Part shown: piece after piece, positions 7,366-17,035 of the stretch
How the letters are laid out: the number at the start of each line of letters is the position of its first letter
Numbering within the stretch: position 1 is the first letter of the stretch
NCBI GenBank assembly: GCA_903925955.1
Contig: CAIYHO010000106.1
Location: 1 to 33,728, forward strand
Source: an uncultured Chloroflexota bacterium
GTDB lineage: Bacteria; Chloroflexota; Limnocylindria; Limnocylindrales; CSP1-4
Direction: 5' to 3'
DNA: 33,728 bases
Notes under the pieces: model-generated
Databases searched by the model: none
What the model was told of the DNA's origin: nothing
Seen by the model: the letters and a program-made list of their open reading frames with translations, nothing else
Made by a program: the position numbers and the translations under genes

Positions 7366-8928
7366 TCAGCGGCTGGCGTCCCAGGCAGCCAGCGCCTCGC
7401 GTGTCCGCTCTCGAGCCAGGTTCCACGACGGCCAGCCCGTGTCCCGCATCTCCGCCCGCAACGCGTAGTTCCGCTCCGCAAGCTGCGACTCCAAGGCCGC
7501 TCGGTCATCGGCCGAGAGTGTGGGCAGCGCGGCAATCGCCAACGGGACGGCCTCGTCACCCAGCCCGCCGAAGTAATCGAGGTCAAGCCCTGTCCAGCCA
7601 TCCGCGGGGACCAGCGCAGGGTTGGCTGCGCGGGCGAGGTTCTGTTCCGCAACAAAGGACTCAGGCCCGGCGACATTCATCCCGCCCAACGCAACCAGCG
7701 CCAACGCGGCCAACACGTGGAGCGTCCACTGAGTGCGGTTGCGGACCAGCAGCGCCACGGTTGCCACCACGGCCGCCGCCAGCCAGCCGATAGACACCAG
7801 CACCACAAACCGGAGTTCCGTCCAGCCATAGGCGTCTTGGTAGAGCCGCAGACGTGCGAGCGCCGAGGCGAGGATCACCAGCGTGAGCGCAAGCATCGCG
7901 ACCGAGGCGCCAAGCTGCGCCCGTGACCGCTGGCCAACCAGCCGATCCAGCCCCACCGCAATCGACACGGCGATAGCAGCGACGGCCACCAGCTCAAAGA
8001 ACCCGCGGCGTGCGTAGTCCGAATAGGTGAAGCCCGACGCTGCCAATGTGTCGCGGCCGCCAAACAGGTACGCCACCTGCAGGACGACGAAGGCAAGAAA
8101 CAGCATGTCCAGGACGACGAGGACGGTCGTCGCCTCCACCGTCTCAAGCAGCGCCCTCGGCACGGCTGGCCCCGTTGCAGCAGTTGGCCCCCAGCCCACC
8201 GTCTCCACGGGCTTGGTCATCCCCGTGAACGCAGGCAGCGCCGCGGCTCCCAGCGCCAACAGGCCCGCCACGCCCCAGGCCACAACCGCTGTGACGATCC
8301 CCTGTGCGGTCAGCGTCTCCAGATCAAGGGCGATGTGCCAATCCAGCAGCGAGGCGGCAATCCGGCCAAACACGGCATCGGCGGCCGAAAAAAGCGCGGT
8401 GAACAGCAGGACCAGCGGCAGCGCGATGATGAGCCCGCGGAGCACGGGCTTGGCGCGGGCGGGGATTGCCGGGAGGCGGCGGCCGGCCGGCGCATCTGGG
8501 TTAACCGGTGCCCGACGCACGGCTGCCGCAAGCACCGCGGCCACCCCGGCCATGGCCGCAAACATCGCGCCGAGGGCCCAGGCCGCCACCATGCTCACTG
8601 CGCCTCGGGTTACGCGAGCGCCGCCCAGCGCGGCGATGGCCGCCGTGATCAGCGTGGCCGAGACCAGCAGGTCCAGCATCACCAGCCACGGGTCCGTGCG
8701 GAGCGCGGTCATCGCCGCAAAGCCAATCGCTGCCGGCGCCATCCACGCGTCCGCGGGATCCATCCGCCGCAGCCCGGCCTCACCCGCTGCCGCCACAGCC
8801 GCAGCCGCCAGCGCCACCACCAGCAGCGGCATGTTCACGCCAAGCGCATTGCCCGGCAGCGTGATCGCCGCAAGCGCTCCCACGGCAATCGCAAGGGCAA
8901 GGATGCGGATGGCGTCGTGTCGGGTCAT
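7366..8928 (-). CDS. DUF4173-family integral membrane protein
   Basis: MTRHDAIRILALAIAVGALAAITLPGNALGVNMPLL...; multiple TM segments; FGGRDTLAASGFTYSDYARRGFFELVAVAAI motif typical of DUF4173. Confidence 0.8.
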   Translation of the reverse strand: MTRHDAIRILALAIAVGALAAITLPGNALGVNMPLLVVALAAAAVAAAGEAGLRRMDPADAWMAPAAIGFAAMTALRTDPWLVMLDLLVSATLITAAIAALGGARVTRGAVSMVAAWALGAMFAAMAGVAAVLAAAVRRAPVNPDAPAGRRLPAIPARAKPVLRGLIIALPLVLLFTALFSAADAVFGRIAASLLDWHIALDLETLTAQGIVTAVVAWGVAGLLALGAAALPAFTGMTKPVETVGWGPTAATGPAVPRALLETVEATTVLVVLDMLFLAFVVLQVAYLFGGRDTLAASGFTYSDYARRGFFELVAVAAIAVSIAVGLDRLVGQRSRAQLGASVAMLALTLVILASALARLRLYQDAYGWTELRFVVLVSIGWLAAAVVATVALLVRNRTQWTLHVLAALALVALGGMNVAGPESFVAEQNLARAANPALVPADGWTGLDLDYFGGLGDEAVPLAIAALPTLSADDRAALESQLAERNYALRAEMRDTGWPSWNLARERTREALAAWDASR

Positions 8929-9098
8929 TGATGTCTCCGTGTGGTAGCAGCGGTGCGGCCGCGCCATTGACGCATCGCCGACACGACCTGTGACCCTTCC
9001 CTCGGGGCCACGAAACTCGTAGGGTTGCACCGGCGTCCCAGTCTCGCCGCCGACACGCGGCGATCCGGCACCGACAGTGTGCCCCCGGAGGTGACGTC

Positions 9099-10019
9099 AT
9101 GTGGAGCCGCAGCAGGCGAGCCCCATCGCTCCCGATCCTTGCCGTTCTGGCCATGACCGTGCTTGTGGCCGCGTGCGGCAGCTGCGCATCGGCGCCGCGA
9201 GAGCCCAATGACGGTGCCTTCGCCGGTCCAACCGCGGCGCCCGCGCCCGGCACCGGCAGCGAAGCCGGCGCTTCTACCAGCCCCACCGGAGACACACTGC
9301 GGGTGGTCTACACGGGCTCGCTCCAGCTGGTTGTTGCGGACCTGCCCGTTGCCCTGGGCGCCGCCCGCGACAAGATCAACGCGGCTGGCGGCTATATCGG
9401 CGCCTCCCAAGAATCCAACGACTACGGCAAGCCGGTCGCCCAGATCACCTACCGCATCCCGTCCGAGCATTGGGACGCCGTGATCTCGGATCTGCGCGGC
9501 CTGGCAACCAAGGTTGTGGCCCAGCAGACACAAGCGCTCGAGGTGGGTGGCCAACTGGTTGACCTTGAGGCGCGGATCCGCAACCTGCGGGCAAGCGAGG
9601 CAGCGCTCCTTGAGATTGCCGCAAAGTCCGGCAAGGTCAGCGACCTTCTTGAGGTCCAGGCACAGCTCACCGAGGTGCGCGGCCAGATTGAGGTGCTGGA
9701 CGCCGAGCGTGCGCGACTGGCCGACCAGGTGAGCTACGGGACGCTCGTGGTGACCCTCGGTCTGGAGACCGTGGCAGTTCAGGAAACCGCCAAAGACTGG
9801 GATCCGGCCAAGGATGTCGATGCCGCCGCAGCCACGATGATCGAGATTGGCCAGGGCCTGGTGCGGTTTGCCATCTGGTTTGTGATCGTGCTGCTGCCGC
9901 TGCTGCTGGTGCTGGCCGTCATGGTGTTCCTGGCTCGCAAGGCCGGGCGCCGCTGGCTGCCGAAGCGGGAGCCGGCGGTTGCCGCCAAGCCGATTGAGGG
10001 CTGGACCGACCAGCGCTGA
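9099..10019 (+). CDS. DUF4349 domain lipoprotein
   Basis: Lipobox LVAACGS; TGSLQLVVADLPVALGAARDKINAAGGYIGASQ...YRIPSEHWDAVISDLR...; C-terminal TM; SD-like ggaggtgacgtc before ATG. Confidence 0.85.
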   Translation: MWSRSRRAPSLPILAVLAMTVLVAACGSCASAPREPNDGAFAGPTAAPAPGTGSEAGASTSPTGDTLRVVYTGSLQLVVADLPVALGAARDKINAAGGYIGASQESNDYGKPVAQITYRIPSEHWDAVISDLRGLATKVVAQQTQALEVGGQLVDLEARIRNLRASEAALLEIAAKSGKVSDLLEVQAQLTEVRGQIEVLDAERARLADQVSYGTLVVTLGLETVAVQETAKDWDPAKDVDAAAATMIEIGQGLVRFAIWFVIVLLPLLLVLAVMVFLARKAGRRWLPKREPAVAAKPIEGWTDQR

Positions 10020-10058
10020 GGCACACGCCCCTGCGGCGGGCCGCTCCCGGGTGGGCCC

Positions 10059-10172
10059 TTGACCCACGCCTGACTCAGGACACAACCCGGCACACACGGT
10101 TCGGACCCCGGGACGCGGTTTCGGGGTCCGGACTCTGCACGATGCACGCCCCGGTGAGTCTGAGCTGGGTCG
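10059..10172 (+). repeat. TGASTCA palindromic intergenic element, copy 1
   Basis: Left end ttgacccacgcctgactcag (10059-10078), right end tgagtctgagctgggtc (10155-10171), conserved internal ctctgcac (10133-10140), central hairpin cggaccccg/cggggtccg (10102-10110/10122-10130). Confidence 0.75.
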
Positions 10173-10218
10173 CGGACGTGCATCCCGCACCGACACGGCG
10201 GCGCGGTCACGGGCGCGG

Positions 10219-10252
10219 GCGCCGCGGCGCGGGCGCTGCGGCGCCGCGGCGC
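10219..10252. terminator. GC-only palindromes between convergent genes (possible bidirectional terminator)
   Basis: gcgccgcggcgc, a perfect 12-bp palindrome, at 10219-10230 and 10241-10252. No T-tract. Confidence 0.35.
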
Positions 10253-10264
10253 TGATTGGCCGCG

Positions 10265-12022
10265 CTACACGGCCTCGTACGGCACGTAGTTTGGCCGCCA
10301 CATCGCAGCAACCACGGCCGGCGGGATGGCCTCCGGGGCAAACCGCCGCCCCACGCCAAGCTGGCCCAGATGCGCCACCCCGGCAATCGCAATCTCGCGC
10401 GCCACAACCCGCAGGTCGCTGATGGGCGGAAACAGCTGGCCCTCCGCGAGGATCTCCGTTGACGCAAGCTCGGCAAGACGCCGGGCCGCCACCAAGAAGG
10501 CCGTCTCGGGCAGGGTCCGCGCCTCGGACACAATTGCGGCCAGCCCCATGCCCGGGAAGACGTAGGCGTTGTTCGCCTGCGGCACGCGCCGGAGCACGCC
10601 ACCCACTTCAACAGGCGGGAACGGGCTGCCGGTGGCCACGATGGCGCGGCCGTCGGTCCAGGCCATGACGTCCGCGGGCTTGGCCTCTGTGTTGGCCGTG
10701 GGGTTTGAGAGCGGCAGGATGATCGGCCGGTCTGCGGTTGCCGCCATCGTGCGGACAACCTCCTCGGTGAACATGCCGCCGTGCGCCGTGGTGCCCAGCA
10801 GGATGTTGGGCTTGAAGGCGGCAACCACCTCAACAAGGTCGTGCGGGCCGTCCGGAGACAGGCCATACCCGGCCACCACATCGGGCGGCAGCGCACACTC
10901 GGTCTTGTCGTCCTCAAGGCCTGGGCGACCCTGCACCAGGAGCCCGTGCGAGTCCAGCACGGCCATCGAGTTGCGCGCCTGCTCGGGTGTCATGCCGTCT
11001 TCGATCATCGCCAGACGCAGCAGCCGCGCGATGCCGGTCCCCGCCGCCCCGGCCCCGGCCAAGACAATCCGCGCGTCGCCGAGCGTGTGCCCCGTGGAGC
11101 GCAGGGCTGAGAGGATCACGGCAACCGAGATGGCGGCCGTCCCCTGGATGTCGTCGTTGAACGAGCAGATCCAGTTGCGATAGCGCTCAAGCAGGCGGAT
11201 GGCGTTGTGCTGCTTGAAATCCTCCCACTGGAGGACGGCCCGCGGATGGACTTCGCGGACGCCGGCGACAAAGGCCTCAACAACCTCGTCATAGGCAGCG
11301 CCGCGCAGACGCGGACGACGCCAGCCCACATAGAGCGGGTCTCCCAACAGTTCGGCCCGGTCCGTGCCGACGTCCAGGGAGACGGGCAGCGTGTTGGCCG
11401 GGTGGACGCCCGCAGCGGCCGAGTAGATGGCGAGCTTCCCAACCGGAATGCCCATGCCGCCGGCACCCTGATCGCCCAGGCCCAGGATCCGCTCGTTGTC
11501 GGTGACCACAATCAGCCGGATCTCGTCGCGCGCGGCGTTCCGCAAGATCTCGGGCACGCGATCCACGTCGTCGGGCGTGATCCATACGCCACGCGGCCGC
11601 CGATAGTGGTGGCTGAACTCCTGGCACGCCCGACCCACGGTGGGCGTGTAGACGATGGGCAAGAGCTCCTCAAGATGCTCCAGCAGCACGCGGTGGAACA
11701 GCGTCTCGTTGCGGTCCTGCAGCGCGGCTAGCCCGATGTAGCGCTCAAGATCGTCGCCCTTGCGCCGGACATGCTCCAGTTCCAGGCTGACCTGCGTCTC
11801 GATGTCCACGACACGCGGCGGCAGCAGCCCGCGGAGACCCAGCGCCTCGCGCTCCGAGTCGCTGAACGCGGCGTCCTTGTTGAGCACGCGGTCCGCGAGG
11901 AGCGCCATGCCCCGCAGGGCCACGGGCGCCGACCCGCTGCTGCCGCGGATGGTGTCAAGGACACGGCGGGCGGCCGAGGCCGGGTGGCCGGCGCGTTGGC
12001 CATGGGCGATGTCGAGGGTCAT
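10265..12022 (-). CDS. NAD-dependent malic enzyme
   Basis: RYIGLAALQDRNETLFHRVLLEHLEELLPIVYTPTVGRACQEFSHHYRRPRGVWI...VVTDNERILGLGDQGAGGMGIPVGKLAIYSAAAGVHPANTLPVSLDVGTDR: malic enzyme signatures. ATG at 12022 preferred. Confidence 0.95.
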   Translation of the reverse strand: MTLDIAHGQRAGHPASAARRVLDTIRGSSGSAPVALRGMALLADRVLNKDAAFSDSEREALGLRGLLPPRVVDIETQVSLELEHVRRKGDDLERYIGLAALQDRNETLFHRVLLEHLEELLPIVYTPTVGRACQEFSHHYRRPRGVWITPDDVDRVPEILRNAARDEIRLIVVTDNERILGLGDQGAGGMGIPVGKLAIYSAAAGVHPANTLPVSLDVGTDRAELLGDPLYVGWRRPRLRGAAYDEVVEAFVAGVREVHPRAVLQWEDFKQHNAIRLLERYRNWICSFNDDIQGTAAISVAVILSALRSTGHTLGDARIVLAGAGAAGTGIARLLRLAMIEDGMTPEQARNSMAVLDSHGLLVQGRPGLEDDKTECALPPDVVAGYGLSPDGPHDLVEVVAAFKPNILLGTTAHGGMFTEEVVRTMAATADRPIILPLSNPTANTEAKPADVMAWTDGRAIVATGSPFPPVEVGGVLRRVPQANNAYVFPGMGLAAIVSEARTLPETAFLVAARRLAELASTEILAEGQLFPPISDLRVVAREIAIAGVAHLGQLGVGRRFAPEAIPPAVVAAMWRPNYVPYEAV

Positions 12023-12049
12023 GCGGGTGGACTCCGGTGGAACAACCGG

Positions 12050-12074
12050 CAGCCCCCGCGGGTCGCGGGGGCTG
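12050..12074 (-). terminator. perfect 11-bp stem / 3-nt loop hairpin between uspA and malic enzyme
   Basis: cagcccccgcg-ggt-cgcgggggctg. Confidence 0.55.
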
Positions 12075-12104
12075 CTGGGATGGCTTGGCGGGAAGTGGGA
12101 TCGC

Positions 12105-12506
12105 CTACCGGGCGACGACAACGGTGGCGTGGGCGTTGACTGCGACGTGCTCCGAGACACTGCCCTGAAGGGTACGGGCGACGGAGCCCAAACCGCGGGA
12201 CCCGATCACGATGGTGTCGTAGCCGCGCTCGTCGGCGATGCGCTCGATGACCTTTGCGGGGTCCCCGCCGGGCTCGATGAGGTCGGCCTCGATGCCGGCG
12301 TCGTGGAGCAGCTTGCGGGCCTCGATCAGCTCCTCGGCATGGACCGTGCGGTCATCCCACGGATCGATGGGCACGCGGCCCGGGTGCACGGGGACAACGC
12401 TGATGACGCCGACATGGGCGCCAGTCTTGGTGGCCAACTCGATGGTCATGTCCAGAGCCCGCTTGGCGGGCTCGCCGCCGTCGTAGGCGAGCAGGATCTT
12501 CTGCAT
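12105..12506 (-). CDS. universal stress protein (UspA family)
   Basis: MQKILLAYDGGEPAKRALDMTIELATKTGAHVGVISVVPV...DTIVIGSRGLGSVARTLQGSVSEHVAVNAHATVVVAR. Confidence 0.95.
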   Translation of the reverse strand: MQKILLAYDGGEPAKRALDMTIELATKTGAHVGVISVVPVHPGRVPIDPWDDRTVHAEELIEARKLLHDAGIEADLIEPGGDPAKVIERIADERGYDTIVIGSRGLGSVARTLQGSVSEHVAVNAHATVVVAR

Positions 12507-12660
12507 GGTCGGCTCCTCTCGGGCGCCTGCGACGCCGCGCGGGCAGGCTCGACGCCCGTTTCTGATGGCAGGAGCATGGCCCCCCGCCACGCAAAGGCCA
12601 ACTGCCCGGGGACACGGTGGGCGGGGCCAATGGGCACGAAGACGCTGTGACGCCCTCGCG

Positions 12661-12693
12661 GCCGGTGTGCGGTGCCGGTGTGCGGTGTAGGAT
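12661..12693 (+). promoter_or_regulatory. tandem 13-bp repeat followed by TAGGAT -10-like box upstream of response regulator
   Basis: gccggtgtgcggt at 12661-12673 and 12674-12686; taggat 12688-12693; GTG start 12703. Confidence 0.5.
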
Positions 12694-12702
12694 CGGCGAG
12701 CC

Positions 12703-13401
12703 GTGGCAGCCACCATTCTGATCGTCGAAGACGAGTTCGCCGTCGCCCGTGGGATCGAGTACGCCCTCCAGCAGGAGGGTTATGAGGTCACGGTTGCGCG
12801 ATCCGGCGAAGAGGGCCTTGAGTTCGCCACCGCCCAGGCGCCGGACCTCGTGCTGCTGGACGTGCGCCTCCCCGGCATCGATGGCTTTGAGGTGCTGCGC
12901 CGATTGCGCGCCGCAGGCTCCAAGGCGCCGGTGCTGTTCCTCACGGCACGGGGCGACGAGTTTGACAAGGTAGTGGGGCTGGAACTGGGCGCCGACGACT
13001 ACGTCACCAAGCCCTTCGCCCTGCGCGAACTCATGAGCCGCATCCGGGCGCTGTTGCGCCGGGCGTACGGTGACCTCGCAAATGCCGCGGGCGGCCGCGT
13101 CATCCGCCATGGCGACCTTGTCATCGACCTTGAGCGTCGTCGCGTTCAGCGGGGCAATCGACGGCTGGGCCTCACCGCCACCGAGTTTGAGATCCTGCGC
13201 CACTTGGCCAGCCGCCCGGGACGCGTGTTCAGCCGGCGTGAACTTCTGGAGCTGCTGCGCGACTACGAGGCGCTGGACCAGGACGAGAAGACCATCAACG
13301 TCCACGTGAGCCACCTGCGCGAGAAGATCGAGGACGACCCGTCAGATCCGCGGTTCGTGCTGACGGTGCGTGGGGCCGGCTACCAGTTCGCCGAGCGCTA
13401 G
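12703..13401 (+). CDS. OmpR/PhoB-family response regulator
   Basis: ILIVEDEFAVARGIEYALQQEGYEV...DLVLLDVRLPGIDGFEVLRRLR...LGADDYVTKPFALRELMSRIRALLRR...winged helix C-term. GTG start. Confidence 0.95.
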   Translation: MAATILIVEDEFAVARGIEYALQQEGYEVTVARSGEEGLEFATAQAPDLVLLDVRLPGIDGFEVLRRLRAAGSKAPVLFLTARGDEFDKVVGLELGADDYVTKPFALRELMSRIRALLRRAYGDLANAAGGRVIRHGDLVIDLERRRVQRGNRRLGLTATEFEILRHLASRPGRVFSRRELLELLRDYEALDQDEKTINVHVSHLREKIEDDPSDPRFVLTVRGAGYQFAER

Positions 13402-13402
13402 C

Positions 13403-15118
13403 GTGGACGAGCCGGCCGACACCGGCGGGGCGCGGACTGCTGAAACCCGGGGGCAGGAGCCGCGCCGCTGGGAGGTGCACCCGCCGCGACCCAGCGTCCC
13501 GCGCTCGTTTCAGAACCGGCTCACCATCGCGTTCCTGGGGATTGTCGCGCTGACGCTGGCGCTGGTTGCCCCGGTGGTGGTCAACCGCCTTGACGACTTC
13601 TTCCGCCAACAGGAGCAGCAGGCGCTGCAGGCGCATGCCGAGGCGACGGCGGCCATCCTTGAGCGCTTCATCGTGGACACGGTGGGCACCAAGGCCGTTG
13701 TGGCGGAGATGAACGGCAAGCTAGAGCTCAACCCGGCCGTGAAGTCGCTGCTCACGACGGACCGGCTGCTGGACCTTGCCGCCAACACCCTTGCCCTGGC
13801 CGATCTGACGGTGGAGTTTGGCGCGGCACGTCTGGACACGGACGGCGTGCTGGTGGTGAACCCCGATCCCGGCCTCACGTTTGTCACGCTGCTCACGGCA
13901 ACGGCCACGCTTGACCAGCGCCGCGACCCGGTGATCACCCCGGCCCACGCAACCGTCGCGCGGACCAACATGGCGCGTGACTGGGGCATGGAGGTCACGC
14001 TGTCGAACCCCTACACCAGCCGCGCCAGAACGCTCGCGGCCATCACCGGGCTGCTGCTTGCGATGGCGATGGCCGCCATGCTGATCGCCGTGATCGCCGC
14101 CAGCCTGATCGCGCACCGGTTTGCGCAGCCGATCATCCGCCTCACAGACGCGTCGCGCCGTCTGGCCGAGGGCAACCTTGCGTCGCGTGTCGCCACCGAG
14201 GACGGCACGGGCACCCTCGAGGTCCAAGTCCTCGCTGAGCAGTGGAACACGATGGCGGCACGTCTTGAGGAGAGCGTCGGGATCATCCGCCGAGACCGCG
14301 ACCTCAGCCGTGACTTCCTCGCTGACGTCAGCCACGAGCTGCGCACGCCCATTGCCGCCACCCGGACCTTCATCGAGTTGCTCCAGGGGCCAGCCGGGCT
14401 GGACCCTGCCGCGCGGACCGAGTTCCTCGATGCCTCGGCCGTCCAGCTTGACCGGCTCGACTGGCTGGCCCAGAACCTGCTGGAGCTCTCGAAGCTGGAT
14501 TCCGGGCTGGTGCTGTTGGACCTGCGCCCGGACGATGTCCGCGGAACAGTGGAGTCTGCGGTGGAACAGCAGCGGACCATGGCCGAGCGCAAGGGGATCG
14601 CGCTCTCGGTCACACTCCCCGACCGGCCGCTGCGGATCAGCCACGACTCACCGCGGCTTGGCCAGGTTGTGGGCAACCTTGTCGGCAACGCCATCAAGTT
14701 CACGCCCCGCGGCGGCGAGGTGCACGTTTCCGCCAAGCGCGAGGCGGACGGCGGCGTGCGGATTGAAGTGGCCGACAGCGGCGCGGGCATCCACCCGGCC
14801 GAGCTGCCGCGGATCTTCGAGCGGTTCTACCGCGGCTCTGCGGCAAACGAGGCGCGCGGTACCGGTTCTGGACTTGGGCTTGCAATCGTGAAGTCCATCG
14901 TGGACATGCACCACGGGACCATTTCGGTGGAGAGCCGCGTGGGCCACGGGACACGGTTCACGGTGGTGCTTCCGCGGGACCCCGGCGAGATGGCATCAGC
15001 GGATCCTCCGGCGCGCCGACAGCGGCGCCGCAAGCCGCCGACAACGGGATCGGGTGTGAAGGTGGATGATTCTTCACCGACTCTCTCATCCGCGCGCAAT
15101 GGCGCTCCGTCACCCTAG
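13403..15118 (+). CDS. sensor histidine kinase (HAMP-HisKA-HATPase)
   Basis: DFLADVSHELRTPIAATRTFIELLQG (H-box), NLVGNAIKFTPRGGEV (N-box), GTGSGLGLAIVKSIVDMHHG (G-box); GTG start next to RR stop. Confidence 0.93.
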   Translation: MDEPADTGGARTAETRGQEPRRWEVHPPRPSVPRSFQNRLTIAFLGIVALTLALVAPVVVNRLDDFFRQQEQQALQAHAEATAAILERFIVDTVGTKAVVAEMNGKLELNPAVKSLLTTDRLLDLAANTLALADLTVEFGAARLDTDGVLVVNPDPGLTFVTLLTATATLDQRRDPVITPAHATVARTNMARDWGMEVTLSNPYTSRARTLAAITGLLLAMAMAAMLIAVIAASLIAHRFAQPIIRLTDASRRLAEGNLASRVATEDGTGTLEVQVLAEQWNTMAARLEESVGIIRRDRDLSRDFLADVSHELRTPIAATRTFIELLQGPAGLDPAARTEFLDASAVQLDRLDWLAQNLLELSKLDSGLVLLDLRPDDVRGTVESAVEQQRTMAERKGIALSVTLPDRPLRISHDSPRLGQVVGNLVGNAIKFTPRGGEVHVSAKREADGGVRIEVADSGAGIHPAELPRIFERFYRGSAANEARGTGSGLGLAIVKSIVDMHHGTISVESRVGHGTRFTVVLPRDPGEMASADPPARRQRRRKPPTTGSGVKVDDSSPTLSSARNGAPSP

Positions 15119-15178
15119 ACACCATCAGATCAGCATTCGACCGCCCTGCGGTCTCCCCCGTGCACGAGCAGCCGAGAT

Positions 15179-16591
15179 ATGACCCAAGACTCCCAGCCTG
15201 ATCCGCTTGACGAGACCCAGCCAATTGAGCCCGCGGCGGCGGACGTTGGCAGGTACGCACCCACTCCGGAGCCGCGACCCGACACGCGCTGGGCGTGGGC
15301 GTCGGCGGCCAGCCAAACGCCTACGCCGTGGGCATCGGCCGCAACGGCCACGGGTGCCGCATCGGTTGGAGATGTCCCTCCGCCACCGGAAGCCACACCC
15401 GCGGGCGGTTTCGGTGGCTCCAGCGTGCCGCCGCCATCGCCCGTCACGCCCGCGCCCAGCCCTCGGCGCCAAGGCGGAGCCGGCATTGGCGCGGTTGTCG
15501 CCGCGTCGCTGCTCTCGGCTGTGCTCGCGTCCAGCGGCACCGTGTTCGTGCTGCGCCAGACCGGCGCCTTCACCGGACCCGCCACGTCAGCCCCGCAGGC
15601 AAACCCGTCGGCTGGGACCGGCAATCCCGTGTCCATCAATGAGTCGTCGGCAGTGATCGCGGCGGCGGCGGCGACCAGCCCCGCGGTTGTCAAGCTCACC
15701 GTCACCGCCCAGGGCACCGATCCGTTTGGCACCGGGCAGTCCGAAGGCGTGGGCTCAGGCGTGCTCTATGAGGCAACGGGCTGGATCCTCACCAACAAGC
15801 ACGTCGTCAACGGCGCCACCAAGATCGTTGTGGAGCTGAAGGACGGCCGAACCTTTGACGGCCGCGTCTACGGCATCGATACCTACACAGACCTTGCCAT
15901 CGTAAAGATCGACGCCACGGGGCTGCCGGTTGCGGCCCTGGGCAAGTCAGACGATCTCAAGGTGGGCCAGCTGGTGATTGCCATCGGCAGCCCGCTGGGC
16001 ACCTACTCGTTCTCGGTGACAAGCGGGATCGTGTCGGCCAAGGGCCGCGAGCTCACCGAGGGCACCGCCCGGATCACCAACCTGATCCAGACTGACGCCG
16101 CCATCAACCCGGGCAACTCCGGTGGTCCGCTGGTGGACGCGGCGGGCAACGTGGTGGGGATCAACACGGCGGTTGCCACGGACTCGTCCGGGATTGGCTT
16201 CGCCATCCCCATCGACATCGCACGGCCAATCATGAACCAGGCGCTCAAGGGCGAAACGCTGGCGCGGCCCTACATCGGCGTCCGGTACAACACCATCACG
16301 CTGCAGCTCAAGACGGCGCTGGGCCTGTCCGTGGACAACGGCGCGCTCATCGGCAGCGGCGACGGCACCGGCAACGGCGTCACCGCTGGGGGCCCGGCCG
16401 ACAAGGCGGGGCTCAAGGACGGCGACATCCTCCTGGCAATCAACGGCGCCCAGCTCAACCAGGAGCACCCGCTTGACGCGATGCTGGTCCAGCACGCGCC
16501 CAACGAGGTGGTCACGCTGGACGTTCTGCGCGCTGGCGCCACCATCAAGGTGCAGCTGACCCTCGGGGTCAGGCCAACAAACCTGCAGTAG
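15179..16591 (+). CDS. HtrA/DegP-like S1C serine protease with PDZ domain
   Basis: GSGVLYEATGWILTNKHVVNGA...DTYTDLAIVKIDA...DAAINPGNSGGPLVDAAGNVVGINTA (GNSGGP); TM near N-term; C-terminal PDZ. Confidence 0.93.
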   Translation: MTQDSQPDPLDETQPIEPAAADVGRYAPTPEPRPDTRWAWASAASQTPTPWASAATATGAASVGDVPPPPEATPAGGFGGSSVPPPSPVTPAPSPRRQGGAGIGAVVAASLLSAVLASSGTVFVLRQTGAFTGPATSAPQANPSAGTGNPVSINESSAVIAAAAATSPAVVKLTVTAQGTDPFGTGQSEGVGSGVLYEATGWILTNKHVVNGATKIVVELKDGRTFDGRVYGIDTYTDLAIVKIDATGLPVAALGKSDDLKVGQLVIAIGSPLGTYSFSVTSGIVSAKGRELTEGTARITNLIQTDAAINPGNSGGPLVDAAGNVVGINTAVATDSSGIGFAIPIDIARPIMNQALKGETLARPYIGVRYNTITLQLKTALGLSVDNGALIGSGDGTGNGVTAGGPADKAGLKDGDILLAINGAQLNQEHPLDAMLVQHAPNEVVTLDVLRAGATIKVQLTLGVRPTNLQ

Positions 16592-16648
16592 CGCGCGGGT
16601 CTGATGCCGCTGCGGCGGCTCGCTGCGGTCGCTGTTGTTGCGGCCGCG

Positions 16649-17035
16649 TCAGGCCGAACGGCGGCGGTGGATCTCAATGCCGGCTGACCGGAACGGTCCG
16701 CTCAGCTTGATGGCAGGCTTGCGGATCCGCACCGTGACTTCATCGGCCGGAAACCCAACGAGGAGCTCCTGGGCAATGGCCTCGGCGAGCGCCTCAATGA
16801 GGTTGAACCGCGTGGACTCGACGATCTGGCGGCAGACGTCGTAGACGCGCGCATAGTCGATGGTCAGGGCAAGATCGTCCGAGATGCCAGCCGGCTGCAG
16901 GTTGAGGGCCAGTTCCACGTCAACCTCAAACGGCTGCGTGTGGAGCTGCTCTTCCACGTAAACGCCGTGCATGCCGTCAAGGACCATCGCCTCCAGCATG
17001 ATCCGGTCGCTCACGTCCCACTCCCCGTGCTCCAC
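16649..17035 (-). CDS. folB: dihydroneopterin aldolase
   Basis: DRIMLEAMVLDGMHGVYVEEQLHTQPFEVDVELALNLQPAGISDDLALTIDYARVYDVCRQIVESTRFNLIEALAEAIA; GTG start overlapping the folP end. Confidence 0.9.
   Translation of the reverse strand: MEHGEWDVSDRIMLEAMVLDGMHGVYVEEQLHTQPFEVDVELALNLQPAGISDDLALTIDYARVYDVCRQIVESTRFNLIEALAEAIAQELLVGFPADEVTVRIRKPAIKLSGPFRSAGIEIHRRRSA

Noticed and set aside
9044-9063. Hairpin tcgccgc-cgacac-gcggcga upstream of DUF4349
   Set aside because: Short 7-bp stem in very GC-rich DNA; could arise by chance, no supporting context.
8925-10301. 458-aa minus ORF opposite DUF4349
   Set aside because: Antisense of a recognisable lipoprotein; no coherent domain.
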